From Streptococcus sp. 596553 (GTDB lineage: Bacteria; Bacillota; Bacilli; Lactobacillales; Streptococcaceae): DNA of 64,000 bases. The position numbers and the translations under genes were made by a program. Of this stretch, positions 35,379 through 46,456 are shown in pieces (position 1 is the first letter of the stretch; each line of letters opens with the position of its first letter). The stretch covers positions 440,106-504,105 of the forward strand of contig NZ_OXCQ01000001.1 of the NCBI RefSeq assembly GCF_900411395.1. Direction: 5' to 3'. Under the pieces are notes generated by a model. It saw only the letters and a list, made by a program, of their open reading frames with translations, did not search any database and was not told where the DNA came from.

Positions 35379-37202
35379 TTATTCTTCATCCATGCTCAAG
35401 ACGCTGAGGAAGGCTTCTTGCGGAACTTCTACTGATCCGATAGCTTTCATACGTTTCTTACCAGCTTTTTGTTTTTCAAGGAGTTTACGCTTACGAGAAA
35501 CGTCACCACCATAACATTTAGCAAGTACGTTCTTACGAAGGGCCTTAATATCAGTACGAGCGACAATCTTGTGTCCAATAGCCGCTTGGATTGGAACTTC
35601 AAATTGTTGACGAGGGATAATTTTCTTGAGTTTATCAACGATAAGTTTTCCACGTTCGTAAGCAAAATCCTTGTGAACGATAAAGCTGAGGGCGTCCACC
35701 TTGTCTCCATTGAGAAGGATATCCATTTTGACCAGCTTAGATGGACGATACTCTGACAATTCGTAGTCAAAACTTGCATAACCACGTGTCGAAGACTTAA
35801 GTTTATCAAAGAAGTCAAAGACGATTTCAGCAAGTGGAATTTGATAGATAACATTAACACGATTGTCATCAATATAATCCATAGTCACAAAGTCCCCACG
35901 CTTACGCTGAGCTAATTCCATTACTGCCCCGACAAACTCCTGCGGCACCATGATTTGCGCCTTGACATAAGGCTCTTCAATGGTCGCAATCTTAGTTGGA
36001 TCTGGGAACTCAGATGGGTTAGACACATCCATAGATTCGCCGTCTGTCAGATTGACTTTATAGATAACAGACGGAGCTGTCATAATGAGGTCGATATTGA
36101 ACTCACGCTCTAAACGTTCTTGAATAACATCCATATGAAGAAGTCCAAGGAAACCACAACGGAAACCAAATCCAAGTGCCTGAGATGTTTCTGGTTCAAA
36201 CTGCAGACTGGCATCGTTGAGCTGCAATTTTTCAAGCGCTTCACGCAGGTCATTGTACTTGTTTGACTCGATAGGATAGAGACCCGCAAAGACCATAGGA
36301 TTCATCTGCTTGTAACCATGTAATGGCTCTGCCGCAGGATTGGTTGCCAAGGTAACGGTATCACCCACACGAGTGTCTTGAACCGTCTTAATAGAAGCAG
36401 CGATATATCCAACGTCACCAGTCGCAAGGAAATCACGACCAACTGCTTTCGGAGTAAAAATACCAACTTCGGTCACATCAAAGGTCTTACCATTGCTCAT
36501 GAGCTGAATCTTATCTCCAGGTTTGACCACTCCGTCCATGACACGCACTTGGAGGATAACCCCACGGTAAGCATCGTAAACAGAGTCGAAAATCAAGGCC
36601 TTAAGTGGTGCCGTCACATCACCCGTTGGTGCTGGTACTTTTTCTACGATTTGCTCAAGGATGTCTTCAATACCGATACCAGCCTTGGCAGAAGCCAAAA
36701 CTGCTTCACTAGCATCCAAACCAATGACATCTTCAATCTCAGTACGCACGCGCTCTGGATCCGCTGCTGGCAGGTCAATCTTGTTAATGACTGGCATGAT
36801 TTCCAAATCATTGTCCAAGGCCAGATAAACGTTGGCAAGGGTTTGGGCCTCAATTCCTTGAGCAGCATCAACCACTAAAATCGCTCCTTCACAGGCAGCT
36901 AGCGAACGCGAAACTTCATAGGTAAAGTCCACGTGACCTGGCGTGTCAATCAAGTGGAAAATATAAGTTTCTCCATCTTTTGCAGTATAATTCAGCTCAA
37001 TGGCATTCAACTTAATGGTAATCCCACGTTCCCGCTCTAAATCCATGCTATCCAAAAGCTGGGCCTGCATTTCACGACTTGAAACCGTCTCTGTTTTTTC
37101 CAAAATGCGGTCTGCTAGAGTTGATTTCCCGTGGTCAATGTGGGCGATAATAGAGAAGTTACGGATCTTCTCCTGTCGTTTTTTCAATTCTTCTAAGTTC
37201 AT
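35379..37202 (-). CDS. lepA: Elongation factor 4 (LepA)
   Basis: A 607-residue translational GTPase. The GTP-binding motifs are HIDHGKST (G1), DTPGHVDF (G3) and NKIDLP (G4), followed by EF-G-like domains and the LepA-specific C-terminal domain ending near [11 protein letters not shown]. It acts on stalled or mistranslocated ribosomes and aids ribosome assembly. The start at 37202 follows AAAGGAAG; the upstream ATG-containing extension is not needed. It lies downstream of the PPP phosphatase on the same strand. Confidence 0.97.
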   Translation of the reverse strand: MNLEELKKRQEKIRNFSIIAHIDHGKSTLADRILEKTETVSSREMQAQLLDSMDLERERGITIKLNAIELNYTAKDGETYIFHLIDTPGHVDFTYEVSRSLAACEGAILVVDAAQGIEAQTLANVYLALDNDLEIMPVINKIDLPAADPERVRTEIEDVIGLDASEAVLASAKAGIGIEDILEQIVEKVPAPTGDVTAPLKALIFDSVYDAYRGVILQVRVMDGVVKPGDKIQLMSNGKTFDVTEVGIFTPKAVGRDFLATGDVGYIAASIKTVQDTRVGDTVTLATNPAAEPLHGYKQMNPMVFAGLYPIESNKYNDLREALEKLQLNDASLQFEPETSQALGFGFRCGFLGLLHMDVIQERLEREFNIDLIMTAPSVIYKVNLTDGESMDVSNPSEFPDPTKIATIEEPYVKAQIMVPQEFVGAVMELAQRKRGDFVTMDYIDDNRVNVIYQIPLAEIVFDFFDKLKSSTRGYASFDYELSEYRPSKLVKMDILLNGDKVDALSFIVHKDFAYERGKLIVDKLKKIIPRQQFEVPIQAAIGHKIVARTDIKALRKNVLAKCYGGDVSRKRKLLEKQKAGKKRMKAIGSVEVPQEAFLSVLSMDEE

Positions 37203-37280
37203 GATTCTCTTCCTTTCAGGGTATCTATTTATTATAAATTGTTTTTGACATTTTGACAAGACCATACCCTGCTAGGAGTA

Positions 37281-38009
37281 CTAATCTTCAGCGACAAAGC
37301 CGTCATTTTCGATAAAGTGATGTTCTGTCATTCCTTGGTCTGTAAAGACAATCCCGTGAAGGACACCACCATAGACAGCTCCTCCATCCATTCCAATCTT
37401 ACCGTCTTCTGTCACCCAAAGCTCAGCTGTACCGCGTTCTTGCTGTAATAAACCATAAACTGGTGTATGACCAAAGACAATGATTTTTCCAGTATGATTT
37501 TCTGCTTCGTGGAATGGTTTTCTAAGCCATACTTTTTTATAATCTGTGGTTTCATGCCAGTCATCCAAGGTCAAATCAATACCTGCGTGAACAAAGATAT
37601 ACTTGTCGGTCTCTACCACAAACGGCATTTGACGAATGAATTCGACCAAGTCTGCTGCTTCAGTAGCAACACGCTTGGCATCCTCGACCCCATCAACTGG
37701 TGCATCCAAGGGACGACCTAGGATAGAGTTAATGGTTGTATCTCCACCATTGCGACGATAATGGTCATAGCTTTCTTCTGGGTCATCGAGCCAAGTCAAA
37801 AACATATACTCGTGGTTTCCTGACAAACAGATAGCCCCTTGATTATCTACTAAATCCTTAACCATTTCAAGGACACGGCGACTATCTTCACCGCGGTCAA
37901 TCAAATCCCCTAGAAAGAGCAACTGGGTCTGACCATCCCATGTTTTGAGAAGGTCTTCTAGCATTCCAGCTTTTCCATGAACATCTCCAATTACATAATA
38001 ATCTGTCAT
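37281..38009 (-). CDS. PPP-family metallophosphatase
   Basis: A 242-residue calcineurin-like phosphoesterase with the full PPP signature set: GDVHG near residue 8, GDLIDRG near 34, GNHEYM near 64 and the later histidines in VHAGID and FGHTPV. Such proteins in Firmicutes are Ser/Thr phosphatases or diadenosine tetraphosphatases (PrpE-like); which applies cannot be decided here. It starts one base after the recN stop and is likely in the same transcript. Confidence 0.88.
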   Translation of the reverse strand: MTDYYVIGDVHGKAGMLEDLLKTWDGQTQLLFLGDLIDRGEDSRRVLEMVKDLVDNQGAICLSGNHEYMFLTWLDDPEESYDHYRRNGGDTTINSILGRPLDAPVDGVEDAKRVATEAADLVEFIRQMPFVVETDKYIFVHAGIDLTLDDWHETTDYKKVWLRKPFHEAENHTGKIIVFGHTPVYGLLQQERGTAELWVTEDGKIGMDGGAVYGGVLHGIVFTDQGMTEHHFIENDGFVAED

Positions 38010-38010
38010 C

Positions 38011-39678
38011 TTATTTCTCCCTGTTTCTCAACAATTCTCTGGCTTGCGTCAGAGCTGCTTCCGTCACATCATCACCTGCCAACATCTTGGCAACTTCCTC
38101 CACTCGCTCTTCAACCGTCAAAAGACGAACAGTCGAAACTGTTGAATGGTCATTGCTAATCTTCTCAATAAAGAATTGATAATCCGCAATCGCAATCACT
38201 TGTGGCAAGTGGGAGATAGCCAGAACCTGCCCATGCTGGCCAATCTTGTGAATCTTCTGTGCAATAGCCTGAGCTACACGGCCTGAAACTCCTGTATCCA
38301 CCTCATCAAAGACAATGCTGGTCTTACCTTCTTTGCGAGAAAAGGCAGACTTGATGGCTAGCATGAGACGGGATAATTCCCCACCAGATGCAACCTTAAC
38401 CAAGGGTTTAAAGTCTTCTCCAGGATTGGTTGAAATGTAAAATTCGACCATTTCATTACCCTCACGACTGAATTTACCCTTGCTAAAACGAACTTGAAAC
38501 TGGGCTTTTTCCATATAAAGATCTTGAAGCTCTTGTTTAATCTCTGCTTCGAGCTGCTGAGCCAAGTCATGACGAGCAGATGCAAGTTGACCTGCCAAAT
38601 CAACAAGATTGACTTCCAATTTCTTGAGCTCTGCTTCCATGTCCTCAGACGAAAGGTTATTACCTGTCAATAGATTGTATTCTTCTGTAATTTTAGCAAA
38701 ATAAAGCAAGACATCGTCTACAGTCCCACCATACTTACGGGTAATAGTGTGAAGGAGGTCCAAACGATTCTCAACCTGCATGAGGCGATTGCCATCAAAA
38801 TCAAGGTCCTCAATAATAGCTTCCAAACGCTTGCTAATATCTTCTAAGACATAGTAGGTCTCAGACAGTGAGCTTGAAATCTCACGGTATTCAGGGTCGT
38901 ACTCTTCGACACTTTCCATGTCATTCATGGCCGAACGAACATTGGCCAGACTCGAGAACTCTTCATTGTCTAACATACTGTAGGCATTGGTCAGTGTATC
39001 CGCAATATTTTTATGGTTGAGCAGTTTATCACGCTCTTGATTGAGAGCCAAATCTTCTCCAGCCTGCAAGTTTGCTGCCTCAATCTCTGCCATTTGAAAT
39101 TCCAACATTTCGATACGTGCCTTGTGTTCCTGCTGGTTTTTCTTGACTTCCAGAACCTGCTTGCGCATTTTTCGATAAGCATCAAAACTCGTTTGATAGG
39201 TTTCTTTCAATTCCCAAAAAGCTACATCGCCGAATTCATCCAACATCTGGATATGGAGCTGAGGACGCATTAACTCCTCTTGGTCATGCTGACCATGAAT
39301 ATCAACCAGATGTTGCCCAATAGCGCGCAAAACAGATAGATTAACCATCTGACCATTTACACGGCTGATACTACGACCATTTTGCAGAATTTCTCGACGG
39401 ATGATAATCTCATCACCCATTTCTAAACCTTGCTCATCAAAAATTTCCTGCAAAAGGCGACTATTCTCAACTGAGAAAAGCCCCTCAATCTCTGCCTTTG
39501 GCGCACCATGACGAATAACATCTGTCGTCGCACGAGCTCCCAACATCATATTCATGGCATCAATGATAATCGACTTCCCTGCACCCGTTTCACCAGTCAG
39601 GACTGTCATCCCCTTTTCAAAATTGAGGGAAATAGCCTCAATAATGGCAAAGTTTTTTATCGAAATTTCAAGTAACAT
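38011..39678 (-). CDS. recN: DNA repair protein RecN
   Basis: A 555-residue SMC-like ATPase. The Walker A motif is GETGAGKSII near residue 30. Two long coiled-coil arms span about 155-360 around a short tip, and the C-terminal head carries the ABC signature region (VASGGELSRLML) and DEVDTGVSGRVAQ. It organises broken DNA ends in recombinational repair. It follows argR by 6 bases, the conserved recN-argR neighbourhood of Gram-positives. Confidence 0.96.
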   Translation of the reverse strand: MLLEISIKNFAIIEAISLNFEKGMTVLTGETGAGKSIIIDAMNMMLGARATTDVIRHGAPKAEIEGLFSVENSRLLQEIFDEQGLEMGDEIIIRREILQNGRSISRVNGQMVNLSVLRAIGQHLVDIHGQHDQEELMRPQLHIQMLDEFGDVAFWELKETYQTSFDAYRKMRKQVLEVKKNQQEHKARIEMLEFQMAEIEAANLQAGEDLALNQERDKLLNHKNIADTLTNAYSMLDNEEFSSLANVRSAMNDMESVEEYDPEYREISSSLSETYYVLEDISKRLEAIIEDLDFDGNRLMQVENRLDLLHTITRKYGGTVDDVLLYFAKITEEYNLLTGNNLSSEDMEAELKKLEVNLVDLAGQLASARHDLAQQLEAEIKQELQDLYMEKAQFQVRFSKGKFSREGNEMVEFYISTNPGEDFKPLVKVASGGELSRLMLAIKSAFSRKEGKTSIVFDEVDTGVSGRVAQAIAQKIHKIGQHGQVLAISHLPQVIAIADYQFFIEKISNDHSTVSTVRLLTVEERVEEVAKMLAGDDVTEAALTQARELLRNREK

Positions 39679-39684
39679 ATAGAC

Positions 39685-40116
39685 CTACCAATTTTTTACT
39701 TGTTCAAAGATTTCCTCAGCTAGACTTTCACTTCTGGCAATGACTAAAATCGAACTATCATCAGCCAAACAGCTAAAAATCTTATCCGCAAAAGTCTCGA
39801 TTAACTGAGCTTTTACAAAAGCTGTATTTCCTGGAATAACTTGGAGATTAATCATCTTATCCATCAATTCAGCTGATTCAATATTGTCTTCAGCCAGTTG
39901 CAAACTTTTCACGATTGATTTTGGTAATTCATAGACATAGGTGTTATCTCTCAAAGGAATTTTGACAATACCTAGTTCTTTGATATCTCGTGATACCGTC
40001 GCTTGAGTGGCAGTGATACCTGCTTCTTTCAAATGTTCTACAATTTCTTCTTGTGTACCGATTTGATAATCTGTCACAAATCGTCTAATTTTTTCAAGTC
40101 TCTCTTTTTTATTCAT
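39685..40116 (-). CDS. argR: ArgR/AhrC-family arginine repressor
   Basis: A 143-residue regulator with an N-terminal winged helix (EEIVEHLKEAGITATQATVS, residues about 24-43) and a C-terminal hexamerisation/arginine-binding domain (CLADDSSILVIARS). Members control arginine biosynthesis and deiminase genes; streptococci have several paralogues with non-identical roles. Its start overlaps the end of tlyA by 8 bases. The usual GTxAGxDTI arginine site reads as CLADDSSI, so ligand binding may differ. Confidence 0.9.
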   Translation of the reverse strand: MNKKERLEKIRRFVTDYQIGTQEEIVEHLKEAGITATQATVSRDIKELGIVKIPLRDNTYVYELPKSIVKSLQLAEDNIESAELMDKMINLQVIPGNTAFVKAQLIETFADKIFSCLADDSSILVIARSESLAEEIFEQVKNW

Positions 40117-40924
40117 TTTTAAATTGACTATGCGCCCTCTCTACTACTTCTTCAATATCAGCAAGAACCTGATTGCTTGCTGACTCTTCTTTTTTCAAAT
40201 ACGCTAAAAACTCAATATTTCCATGACCGCCTTGGATGGGAGAAAAGTCCAAACCAAGGACTGAAAATCCTTCCTCTACTGCCATGGTTGTGACAGATTC
40301 AAGGACATGTTGATGAACCTTGGCATCACGAATGATTCCATTTTTCCCAATCTGCTCACGTCCTGCTTCAAATTGGGGCTTAACCAGAGCCACAACCTGA
40401 CCTTGATCTGCCAAGACACGGTGCAAGGCTGGCAAAATCAGACTGAGGGAAATGAAACTTACATCAATACTGGCAAAGCTCGGCTCCTGCTCGAAATCAG
40501 TCTTTTCAGCATAGCGGAAATTAAACTGCTCCATGCTGACAACTCGCGGATCCTGGCGCAATTTCCAAGCCAATTGATTGGTACCAACATCAACTGCAAA
40601 GACTAACTCAGCACCATTTTGCAACATGACATCGGTAAAACCTCCAGTAGAGGCACCGATATCAATCGTGGTCGCACCATCCACTGACAAATCAAAGACC
40701 TGCAAGGCCTTTTCCAGTTTCAAACCACCACGGCTAACATATTTGAGTTTCTCCCCCTTGAGTTTTAACTCGGTGTCATCTGGAATTTTCTCTCCTGGCT
40801 TGTCAAACCGTTCTCCGTTAAGAACTGCTACGACTAGACCAGCCATGACACCACGCTTGGCCTGCTCTCGCGTTTCAAACAAGCCCTGTTTATAAGCTAG
40901 TACATCCACTCTTTCCTTAGCCAT
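40109..40924 (-). CDS. tlyA: TlyA-family rRNA 2'-O-methyltransferase (hemolysin-like)
   Basis: A 271-residue protein with an N-terminal S4 RNA-binding domain (about residues 1-60) and an FtsJ-like Rossmann methyltransferase domain with the SAM motif DIGASTGGFTDVML. TlyA proteins methylate rRNA in some bacteria; the old hemolysin label comes from heterologous expression. It overlaps ispA by 8 bases and argR by 8, so the run is one tightly packed operon. Confidence 0.9.
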   Translation of the reverse strand: MAKERVDVLAYKQGLFETREQAKRGVMAGLVVAVLNGERFDKPGEKIPDDTELKLKGEKLKYVSRGGLKLEKALQVFDLSVDGATTIDIGASTGGFTDVMLQNGAELVFAVDVGTNQLAWKLRQDPRVVSMEQFNFRYAEKTDFEQEPSFASIDVSFISLSLILPALHRVLADQGQVVALVKPQFEAGREQIGKNGIIRDAKVHQHVLESVTTMAVEEGFSVLGLDFSPIQGGHGNIEFLAYLKKEESASNQVLADIEEVVERAHSQFKNE

Positions 40925-41792
40925 TGATTCTCAAACTTTCTACTACTTTTACAATCGATTCTGTTTCAAAAGGAACCTGCTGGGCAATTTCTTCTAATTT
41001 GGCATTAGCTTGATCCAATGTTTGGTTACAAAAGGCAATAGCCTCTTCCAAGCCCAACAAGGCTGGATAGGTTGACTTTTCTGCCTGTAGATCCTTTTGT
41101 GGTGTCTTACCAATTTCTTCAAAACTAGCTGTCACATCCAGCACATCGTCTCTGACCTGAAAAGCCAGTCCAATCAATTCACCAACAATTTTCAGCTTCA
41201 CCTGCATTTCAGGTTCCAATTCGGCTATAATAGCAGCCGCTTGGAAGGGATAAGCTAGTAGTTTTCCAGTCTTATTAGCATGAATGGTCTGAAGTTCTTC
41301 CAAAGACAAGTGCTGGTGTTCGCCCTCCATATCCAAAACCTGCCCTGCCACCATGCCCAGACTTCCTGACGCTAGGGATAAGTTAGCAATCAAATCCACC
41401 TTGATCTGACTTGGCAAATCTGCCTGCGCTATCAAGGCATAGGGATCTAGGAACAAAGCATCTCCAGCCAAAATGGCCATAGCTTCACCGAATTTCTTAT
41501 GGTTGGTCAAACGCCCTCGACGGTAATCATCATCATCCATGGCAGGAAGATCATCATGAATCAAACTCCCTGTATGAATCATTTCCAAGGCCGCAGCCAC
41601 CTGTGCATGTGCTGGTTTAATAGCCACCTGCAAGGCTTCCAGAACTTCTAACAAGAGAAAAGGTCGAATACGCTTGCCACCAGCATGAATGGAATAGAGA
41701 ACAGACTCTCGTAAACTAGAAGCAAACTGCTGATCTCCATAAAAGTCTTCCAAGGCCGACTCGACAAGAGCTAATTTTTCTTGCTTTTTCAT
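40917..41792 (-). CDS. ispA: Farnesyl/geranyl diphosphate synthase
   Basis: A 291-residue trans-prenyltransferase. The first aspartate-rich motif is [14 protein letters not shown] and the second [13 protein letters not shown]. It condenses isopentenyl diphosphate with allylic diphosphates to make farnesyl diphosphate for undecaprenyl carrier and other isoprenoids. It overlaps xseB by 4 bases and tlyA by 8. Confidence 0.94.
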
Positions 41793-42001
41793 TCAAAATC
41801 ACTTTCTGTTCCGTCTTCTTGCATGACCTTGACCAAGGTCTTTTCAGCCTTGTCCAGCGTCGCTTGGAGCTCTTTTGACAAGACCATACCCTTTTGAAAG
41901 GCAGTAATCGCATCTTCCAGAGCAATTTCACCATTTTCCAAACTTTGGACGATGGTTTCCAGTTCTGCTAGATTTTCCTCAAATTTCTTTTGTTTTGACA
42001 T
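41789..42001 (-). CDS. xseB: Exodeoxyribonuclease VII small subunit
   Basis: A 70-residue protein with the family core [19 protein letters not shown] near the N-terminus, followed by a helical segment. It binds the large subunit XseA to form the single-strand exonuclease VII. Its start lies inside xseA (23-base overlap). Confidence 0.95.
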
Positions 42002-43319
42002 CTTTAACCTCTAATTCTACTTGACCATCTCGCATCAAAAGCGTTACTTGATCTTTTTTCTTCAAACTCTCAACCGAATCAACCACGGACTCTTCTTTTT
42101 TGACAATAGCATAGCCACGCGCCACGATTCGACTGGTATCCAACATCAACAAGGCTTCTGAAAGTCGCTTGACTTCAGCAACCTTGGCATCATAAACCAA
42201 AGCCATTTGGCTACGTAGGAGCTTGTCTAACTGACCTAGACGGTCTTGATAACGTTGGATTTTGGTAACAGGTGATAACTGAACCAGTCTATGCGTCCTT
42301 GCTTGTACTATCTGTTTGTTATCAGAAATCCGTGTTCGCAAATTTTGTTTTAAGCGCAGTTGCAGTTGATCCAAGCGTTGCATATAGCCATCATACAAAC
42401 GCTCTGGCTGTCTAAAGATAACAGACTGACTGCATTTTTTCAAAGCTTCTTGTTTCTTAGATAGGACATTTCGCACTGCCGTTGCCATCCGTTTTTCCTG
42501 ATTTTGCAAATGAGCTAATAGATCCAACTTGGTCACAGGTGTTGCTAGTTCAGCAGCAGCCGTTGGTGTCGCAGCGCGGCGATCTGCCACAAAATCTGCC
42601 AAGGTCACATCCGTCTCATGCCCCACACTAGAAATAACTGGCAAGCGAGATTCAAAAATAGCCCGTACCACAATCTCTTCGTTAAAGGCCCAGAGATCCT
42701 CGATGGAACCACCACCACGACCAATAATCAGCAAATCCAAATCGTCACGTTGATTGGCACGCGCAATATTTCGAGCAATTTCCTCCGCAGCCCCTTCACC
42801 TTGAACCTTGGTCGGATAGAGAAGAATGTCAACACCTGAAAATCGCCTGCTGACGGTCGTGATAATATCTCGAATAACGGCTCCACTGCGACTGGTCACT
42901 ACACCAATTCTCTTAGAAAATTGGGGCAGAGGTTGCTTGAATCTCTCTTGAAACAGGCCTTCTTCCGTCAATTTTTTCTTGAGTTGTTCAAACTGAATCG
43001 CAAGCGCACCAACTCCATCAGGCTCTGCCTTTTCAATGATGATGGAGTAGCTACCACTTGGTTCATAGACCTGTACACGCCCAATCACATTGATCTTCAT
43101 TCCTTCTTCCAGGTCGAAACCTAATTTCTGATAAATTCCAGACCAGATGGTCGCTTGAATAACTGCATGGTCATCTTTTAGGGAGAAATATTGGTGAGTA
43201 GGTCGTTTACGAAAGTTGGAAACTTGACCAGTTAAATAGACCCGTTCCAAGTAAGGGTCTTTATCGAATTTCATTTTCAGATACTTGGTCAAAGTTGTTA
43301 CCGATAAATACTTTTCCAT
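41979..43319 (-). CDS. xseA: Exodeoxyribonuclease VII large subunit
   Basis: A 446-residue nuclease subunit. An OB-fold at residues about 3-100 ([20 protein letters not shown]) is followed by the catalytic domain ([14 protein letters not shown] and [17 protein letters not shown]) and a long coiled coil that carries XseB. The start is chosen at the ATG at 43319; a GTG two codons upstream is possible. First gene of the xseA-xseB-ispA-tlyA-argR-recN run. Confidence 0.95.
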
Positions 43320-43416
43320 CTCCACCTACTATTCATTTACTTGCTCTTTCATGGGTATTATTATACCAAAAATATGCCTAAAAATCTCCATTTATGTACC
43401 ATTATGAGGGAAAAAT

Positions 43417-43438
43417 AGAAAAAGGAGGCAAGGCCTCC
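43417..43438 (-). terminator. Terminator of udk
   Basis: GGAGGC and GCCTCC around CTT, followed on the minus strand by TTTTTCTATTTTT. It ends the upstream transcript before xseA. Confidence 0.85.
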
Positions 43439-43446
43439 ACATCTGA

Positions 43447-44085
43447 TTATTTGCTGTTTCGAGCTTCTTCCAAAATCTTTGCAATCTTGGTCGTCAACAG
43501 GTCAATAGCAACTGTATTGCTGACTCCCTCAGGAATGACAATATCAGCATACCGCTTGGTTGGCTCGATAAACTGGTGGTACATGGGTTTGACCACGCCT
43601 AGATACTGGTCAATAACGCTATCAAGGCTACGGCCACGTTCTTCCATATCGCGCTTAATACGACGAATAATGCGCACATCATCATCTGTATCCACAAAAA
43701 TCTTGATATCCATCAAATCACGCAGACGCTTGTCCTCCAAGACCAAAATCCCCTCAACGATAAAGACATCTTGAGGCTCTTGACGATAGGTCTTGCTACT
43801 CCGTGTATGTTCTGTATAGTCATAAGTCGGGATGTCCACCGGACGACCCGCCAACAATTCCTTAATCTGCTCGATCATCAAGTCTGTATCAAAGGCAAAA
43901 GGATGGTCATAGTTGGTTTTGACACGCTCTTCAAAGGTCAAGTGAGACTGATCCTTGTAGTATGAATCATGCTCAATCATGGAAATCTTTTCATCTGGAA
44001 AATGCGATAAAATGGCTCTTGAAACACTGGTTTTTCCCCCACCAGAACCACCTGTCACTCCGATAATGATTGGTCTATTTTGCAT
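43447..44085 (-). CDS. udk: Uridine kinase
   Basis: A 212-residue P-loop kinase ([17 protein letters not shown]) that makes UMP and CMP from uridine and cytidine, part of pyrimidine salvage. The acidic substrate motif HDSYYKDQ and the YDHPFAFD segment are intact. It lies downstream of truB with 112 bases between and has its own terminator. Confidence 0.96.
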   Translation of the reverse strand: MQNRPIIIGVTGGSGGGKTSVSRAILSHFPDEKISMIEHDSYYKDQSHLTFEERVKTNYDHPFAFDTDLMIEQIKELLAGRPVDIPTYDYTEHTRSSKTYRQEPQDVFIVEGILVLEDKRLRDLMDIKIFVDTDDDVRIIRRIKRDMEERGRSLDSVIDQYLGVVKPMYHQFIEPTKRYADIVIPEGVSNTVAIDLLTTKIAKILEEARNSK

Positions 44086-44197
44086 GCTATCCTCCGTTTT
44101 TTTATCCGTCGTCTATTCTATCACATTTTTTACAAAATTTATAGTCTGATTTGGATAGTCTAAGGGAAACATTTTCAATCCATACACCCCAGTTAGA

Positions 44198-45076
44198 CTA
44201 GCTAAAAACCTTCCTTGGCTTGTAGAGATTGTCTCGTTTTTCTAGAATGGCTAGCAATGTATCGCCTTCAAAGGCAGCTAGTTCTTTGTCCGTTTGGTCG
44301 AGCTCAATAAAACGACCAAAGCGCACTTCTGTAGCCTCTTCTGGAGTTAAGAAAACTTTAACAAGGTCGCCTGTTCCAATCTCTAGAGGATGTAGAAAGT
44401 CCAGCTGCCCAACCTCCACTTTTCTAGCAATTTCTTCCAAGGTAAGAGCATCTTCTAGTTGCAAACCAGCTGCACTAGTTCGAGTCAGATGTGACATATG
44501 AGCCGCATAACCAAGCTTCTCTCCCAAGTCAACCGATAAGGTACGAATATAGGTTCCCTTGCTACATTTCACACGAAAAGTGAATCGTGCAAGATGGCCA
44601 TCATAAGAAATCGAACTTGTCCGTTCAAATTGATAAATAGTTACCTGACGTTCTGGACGCTCCACTTCCTGATCAGCACGCGCATACTCATAGAGCTTGC
44701 GACCATTGACCTTGACAGCCGAATACATAGGAGGAATTTGGGTAATAGGCCCAGTCAGATTCGTAATCGCTTCATCGACAAACTTTTCATCCAAGGGCGA
44801 CAAAACAGGTGTCTCTGCGACCACTTCCCCACTAGCATCCTCGGTCGTCGTGGAATAGCCGAGAGTGATTTCTCCCTCATAGACCTTACCCTCGTCCTGC
44901 ATAAACTCGACCATGCGGGTCGCCTTGCCAACTGCAATGGGCAAAACACCCACCACATCCGGATCCAAGGTCCCACCATGACCAATTTTCTTGGTTCCCA
45001 AAATCTTACGCAGTTTAAAAACCGCATCATGCGAGGTCATCCCCGCTTCTTTTTTTAAGTTGATAATACCGTTCAT
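44198..45076 (-). CDS. truB: tRNA pseudouridine-55 synthase
   Basis: A 292-residue TruB. The catalytic aspartate is D38 in [15 protein letters not shown], the [11 protein letters not shown] region binds the T-arm, and the C-terminal part forms the small PUA-like domain. It makes Psi55 in the T-loop of tRNAs. It follows the DUF2130 gene by 10 bases and may share its transcript. Confidence 0.95.
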   Translation of the reverse strand: MNGIINLKKEAGMTSHDAVFKLRKILGTKKIGHGGTLDPDVVGVLPIAVGKATRMVEFMQDEGKVYEGEITLGYSTTTEDASGEVVAETPVLSPLDEKFVDEAITNLTGPITQIPPMYSAVKVNGRKLYEYARADQEVERPERQVTIYQFERTSSISYDGHLARFTFRVKCSKGTYIRTLSVDLGEKLGYAAHMSHLTRTSAAGLQLEDALTLEEIARKVEVGQLDFLHPLEIGTGDLVKVFLTPEEATEVRFGRFIELDQTDKELAAFEGDTLLAILEKRDNLYKPRKVFS

Positions 45077-45086
45077 TTTTGCTTTC

Positions 45087-46361
45087 TCACTCCCCCTTCA
45101 GCGCTTCAAACTTCGCTTTCATTGTTGGATTTTTTCGGGTCAATTTTTTAACAGAGACATCTTCCAATTTGTTGTTAGCTAGACGGAGTTGGTTTTCGGA
45201 TGTGGTTAGGAACTTCTTAACCTCTTCCATGCGTTTGATGGCCTTGTCGATTTCATCAATAGCTTTACCAAAGTTGGTCGAAGCTGAATTATAGTTTTTA
45301 GCAAAAGCTAACTTAAAGGCATCCAAGTCCTCCTCAAAATGAGTTATGTCAATATTTTGCTCCCGAACCAAGGCCAACTCCTGCTTGTATTTTAGGGAAT
45401 TAAGCGCCGCATTTCGCAAGAGCCCAATCAACTGGATAAAGAATTGAGGACGAACCACATACATCTTTTCATACTCGTGGCTGACATCAACAATCCCTGT
45501 GTTAAAGTAATCATTATCAGCCTCAAGCATGGTCACCAAAACCGCATACTCACAGTTCTTCTCCCGACGGTCCTTGTCCAATTCCTTATAAAAATCTGCA
45601 TTCTTATGCTTCTTCTCTGTTCCGTCCGCTTCATTTTTCATCTCAAACATGATGGAGATAATCTCTACTCCATTTTCATCACATTCACGGAAGATAAAGT
45701 CTCCTTTAGAACCACGCGCAGAAACCTTGTTATCCTTCTCAAAGTAAGCATTTGGAAAGGCAAAACTACGGACCTTGTTAAACTCACTCTCTGCATACTG
45801 TTCTAGGCTTTCCCCAATCGCTTTTGTAGATTGTTGAGCCTTAAAATTCTTATAAAACTCGACTTGTTCACTTGCTGCTTTGAGCTGTGCTTCATAGTTT
45901 TGTTTAACAGAAGCAAGAGAAAGCTCATTTTCTTTTTCTTGTAAGAGAAGCTGGTTTTTGACCTGATCTCGTTCTTTTTCTAGGTCAGAAAGGGTCTTTT
46001 GTAGTTGATTTTCATGCTCCAAACGCAAGGTAGCCAATTGGTTTTCCAAAGCTTGTACTTCCTTGTCCTTAGCCAATAAGGCCTCATGGCTTGTCTGTTC
46101 AACTTCTTTCTTGGCCAGTTCTTTCTCTGTATCAAAGTTTTGGATTTGACTCTGTAATTGCGCAATTTCTTGGTCTTTTTGAGCTAGTTTAGACTGTTGC
46201 TCATTCATGGCCTTTTGCTCAGCCAAAGCCAGTTCCTGCTTCATCCGATCATGTAGTTCCTTATCAAACTCTGCTGTTCTCACTTGAGACAGAAGTTCGG
46301 CATACTGACTTTCATTTACTGTAAAGACTTCCCCACAGTTGGGACATTTGATTTCGTTCAT
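45087..46361 (-). CDS. DUF2130-family protein, probable nuclease-fold
   Basis: A 424-residue conserved protein. The N-terminal CPNCGEVF (residues 6-13) is half of a small zinc-binding head. Residues about 40-190 form a long glutamine/glutamate-rich coiled coil. The middle domain has [10 protein letters not shown] followed by [10 protein letters not shown], an arrangement of the D ... ExK type seen in PD-(D/E)XK nucleases, and [16 protein letters not shown] after it. The C-terminal 100 residues are helical again. DUF2130 proteins are widespread and reminiscent of RmuC, but their activity is not established. Confidence 0.85.
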   Translation of the reverse strand: MNEIKCPNCGEVFTVNESQYAELLSQVRTAEFDKELHDRMKQELALAEQKAMNEQQSKLAQKDQEIAQLQSQIQNFDTEKELAKKEVEQTSHEALLAKDKEVQALENQLATLRLEHENQLQKTLSDLEKERDQVKNQLLLQEKENELSLASVKQNYEAQLKAASEQVEFYKNFKAQQSTKAIGESLEQYAESEFNKVRSFAFPNAYFEKDNKVSARGSKGDFIFRECDENGVEIISIMFEMKNEADGTEKKHKNADFYKELDKDRREKNCEYAVLVTMLEADNDYFNTGIVDVSHEYEKMYVVRPQFFIQLIGLLRNAALNSLKYKQELALVREQNIDITHFEEDLDAFKLAFAKNYNSASTNFGKAIDEIDKAIKRMEEVKKFLTTSENQLRLANNKLEDVSVKKLTRKNPTMKAKFEALKGE

Positions 46362-46415
46362 AACGTTCCTCTTTCTAGACTTCTGTAACCATTATATCAT
46401 GCCTGAGGAAAAATC

Positions 46416-46444
46416 AAAAACAGCGAGTCGAAACCCACTGTTTA
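46416..46444 (-). terminator. Terminator of the sulfhydrylase gene
   Basis: On the minus strand AAACAGTGGGT and ACTCGCTGTTT pair across a TTCG tetraloop, followed by TT. It ends before the DUF2130 gene. Confidence 0.75.
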
Positions 46445-46456
46445 TCTTCTTTTACT

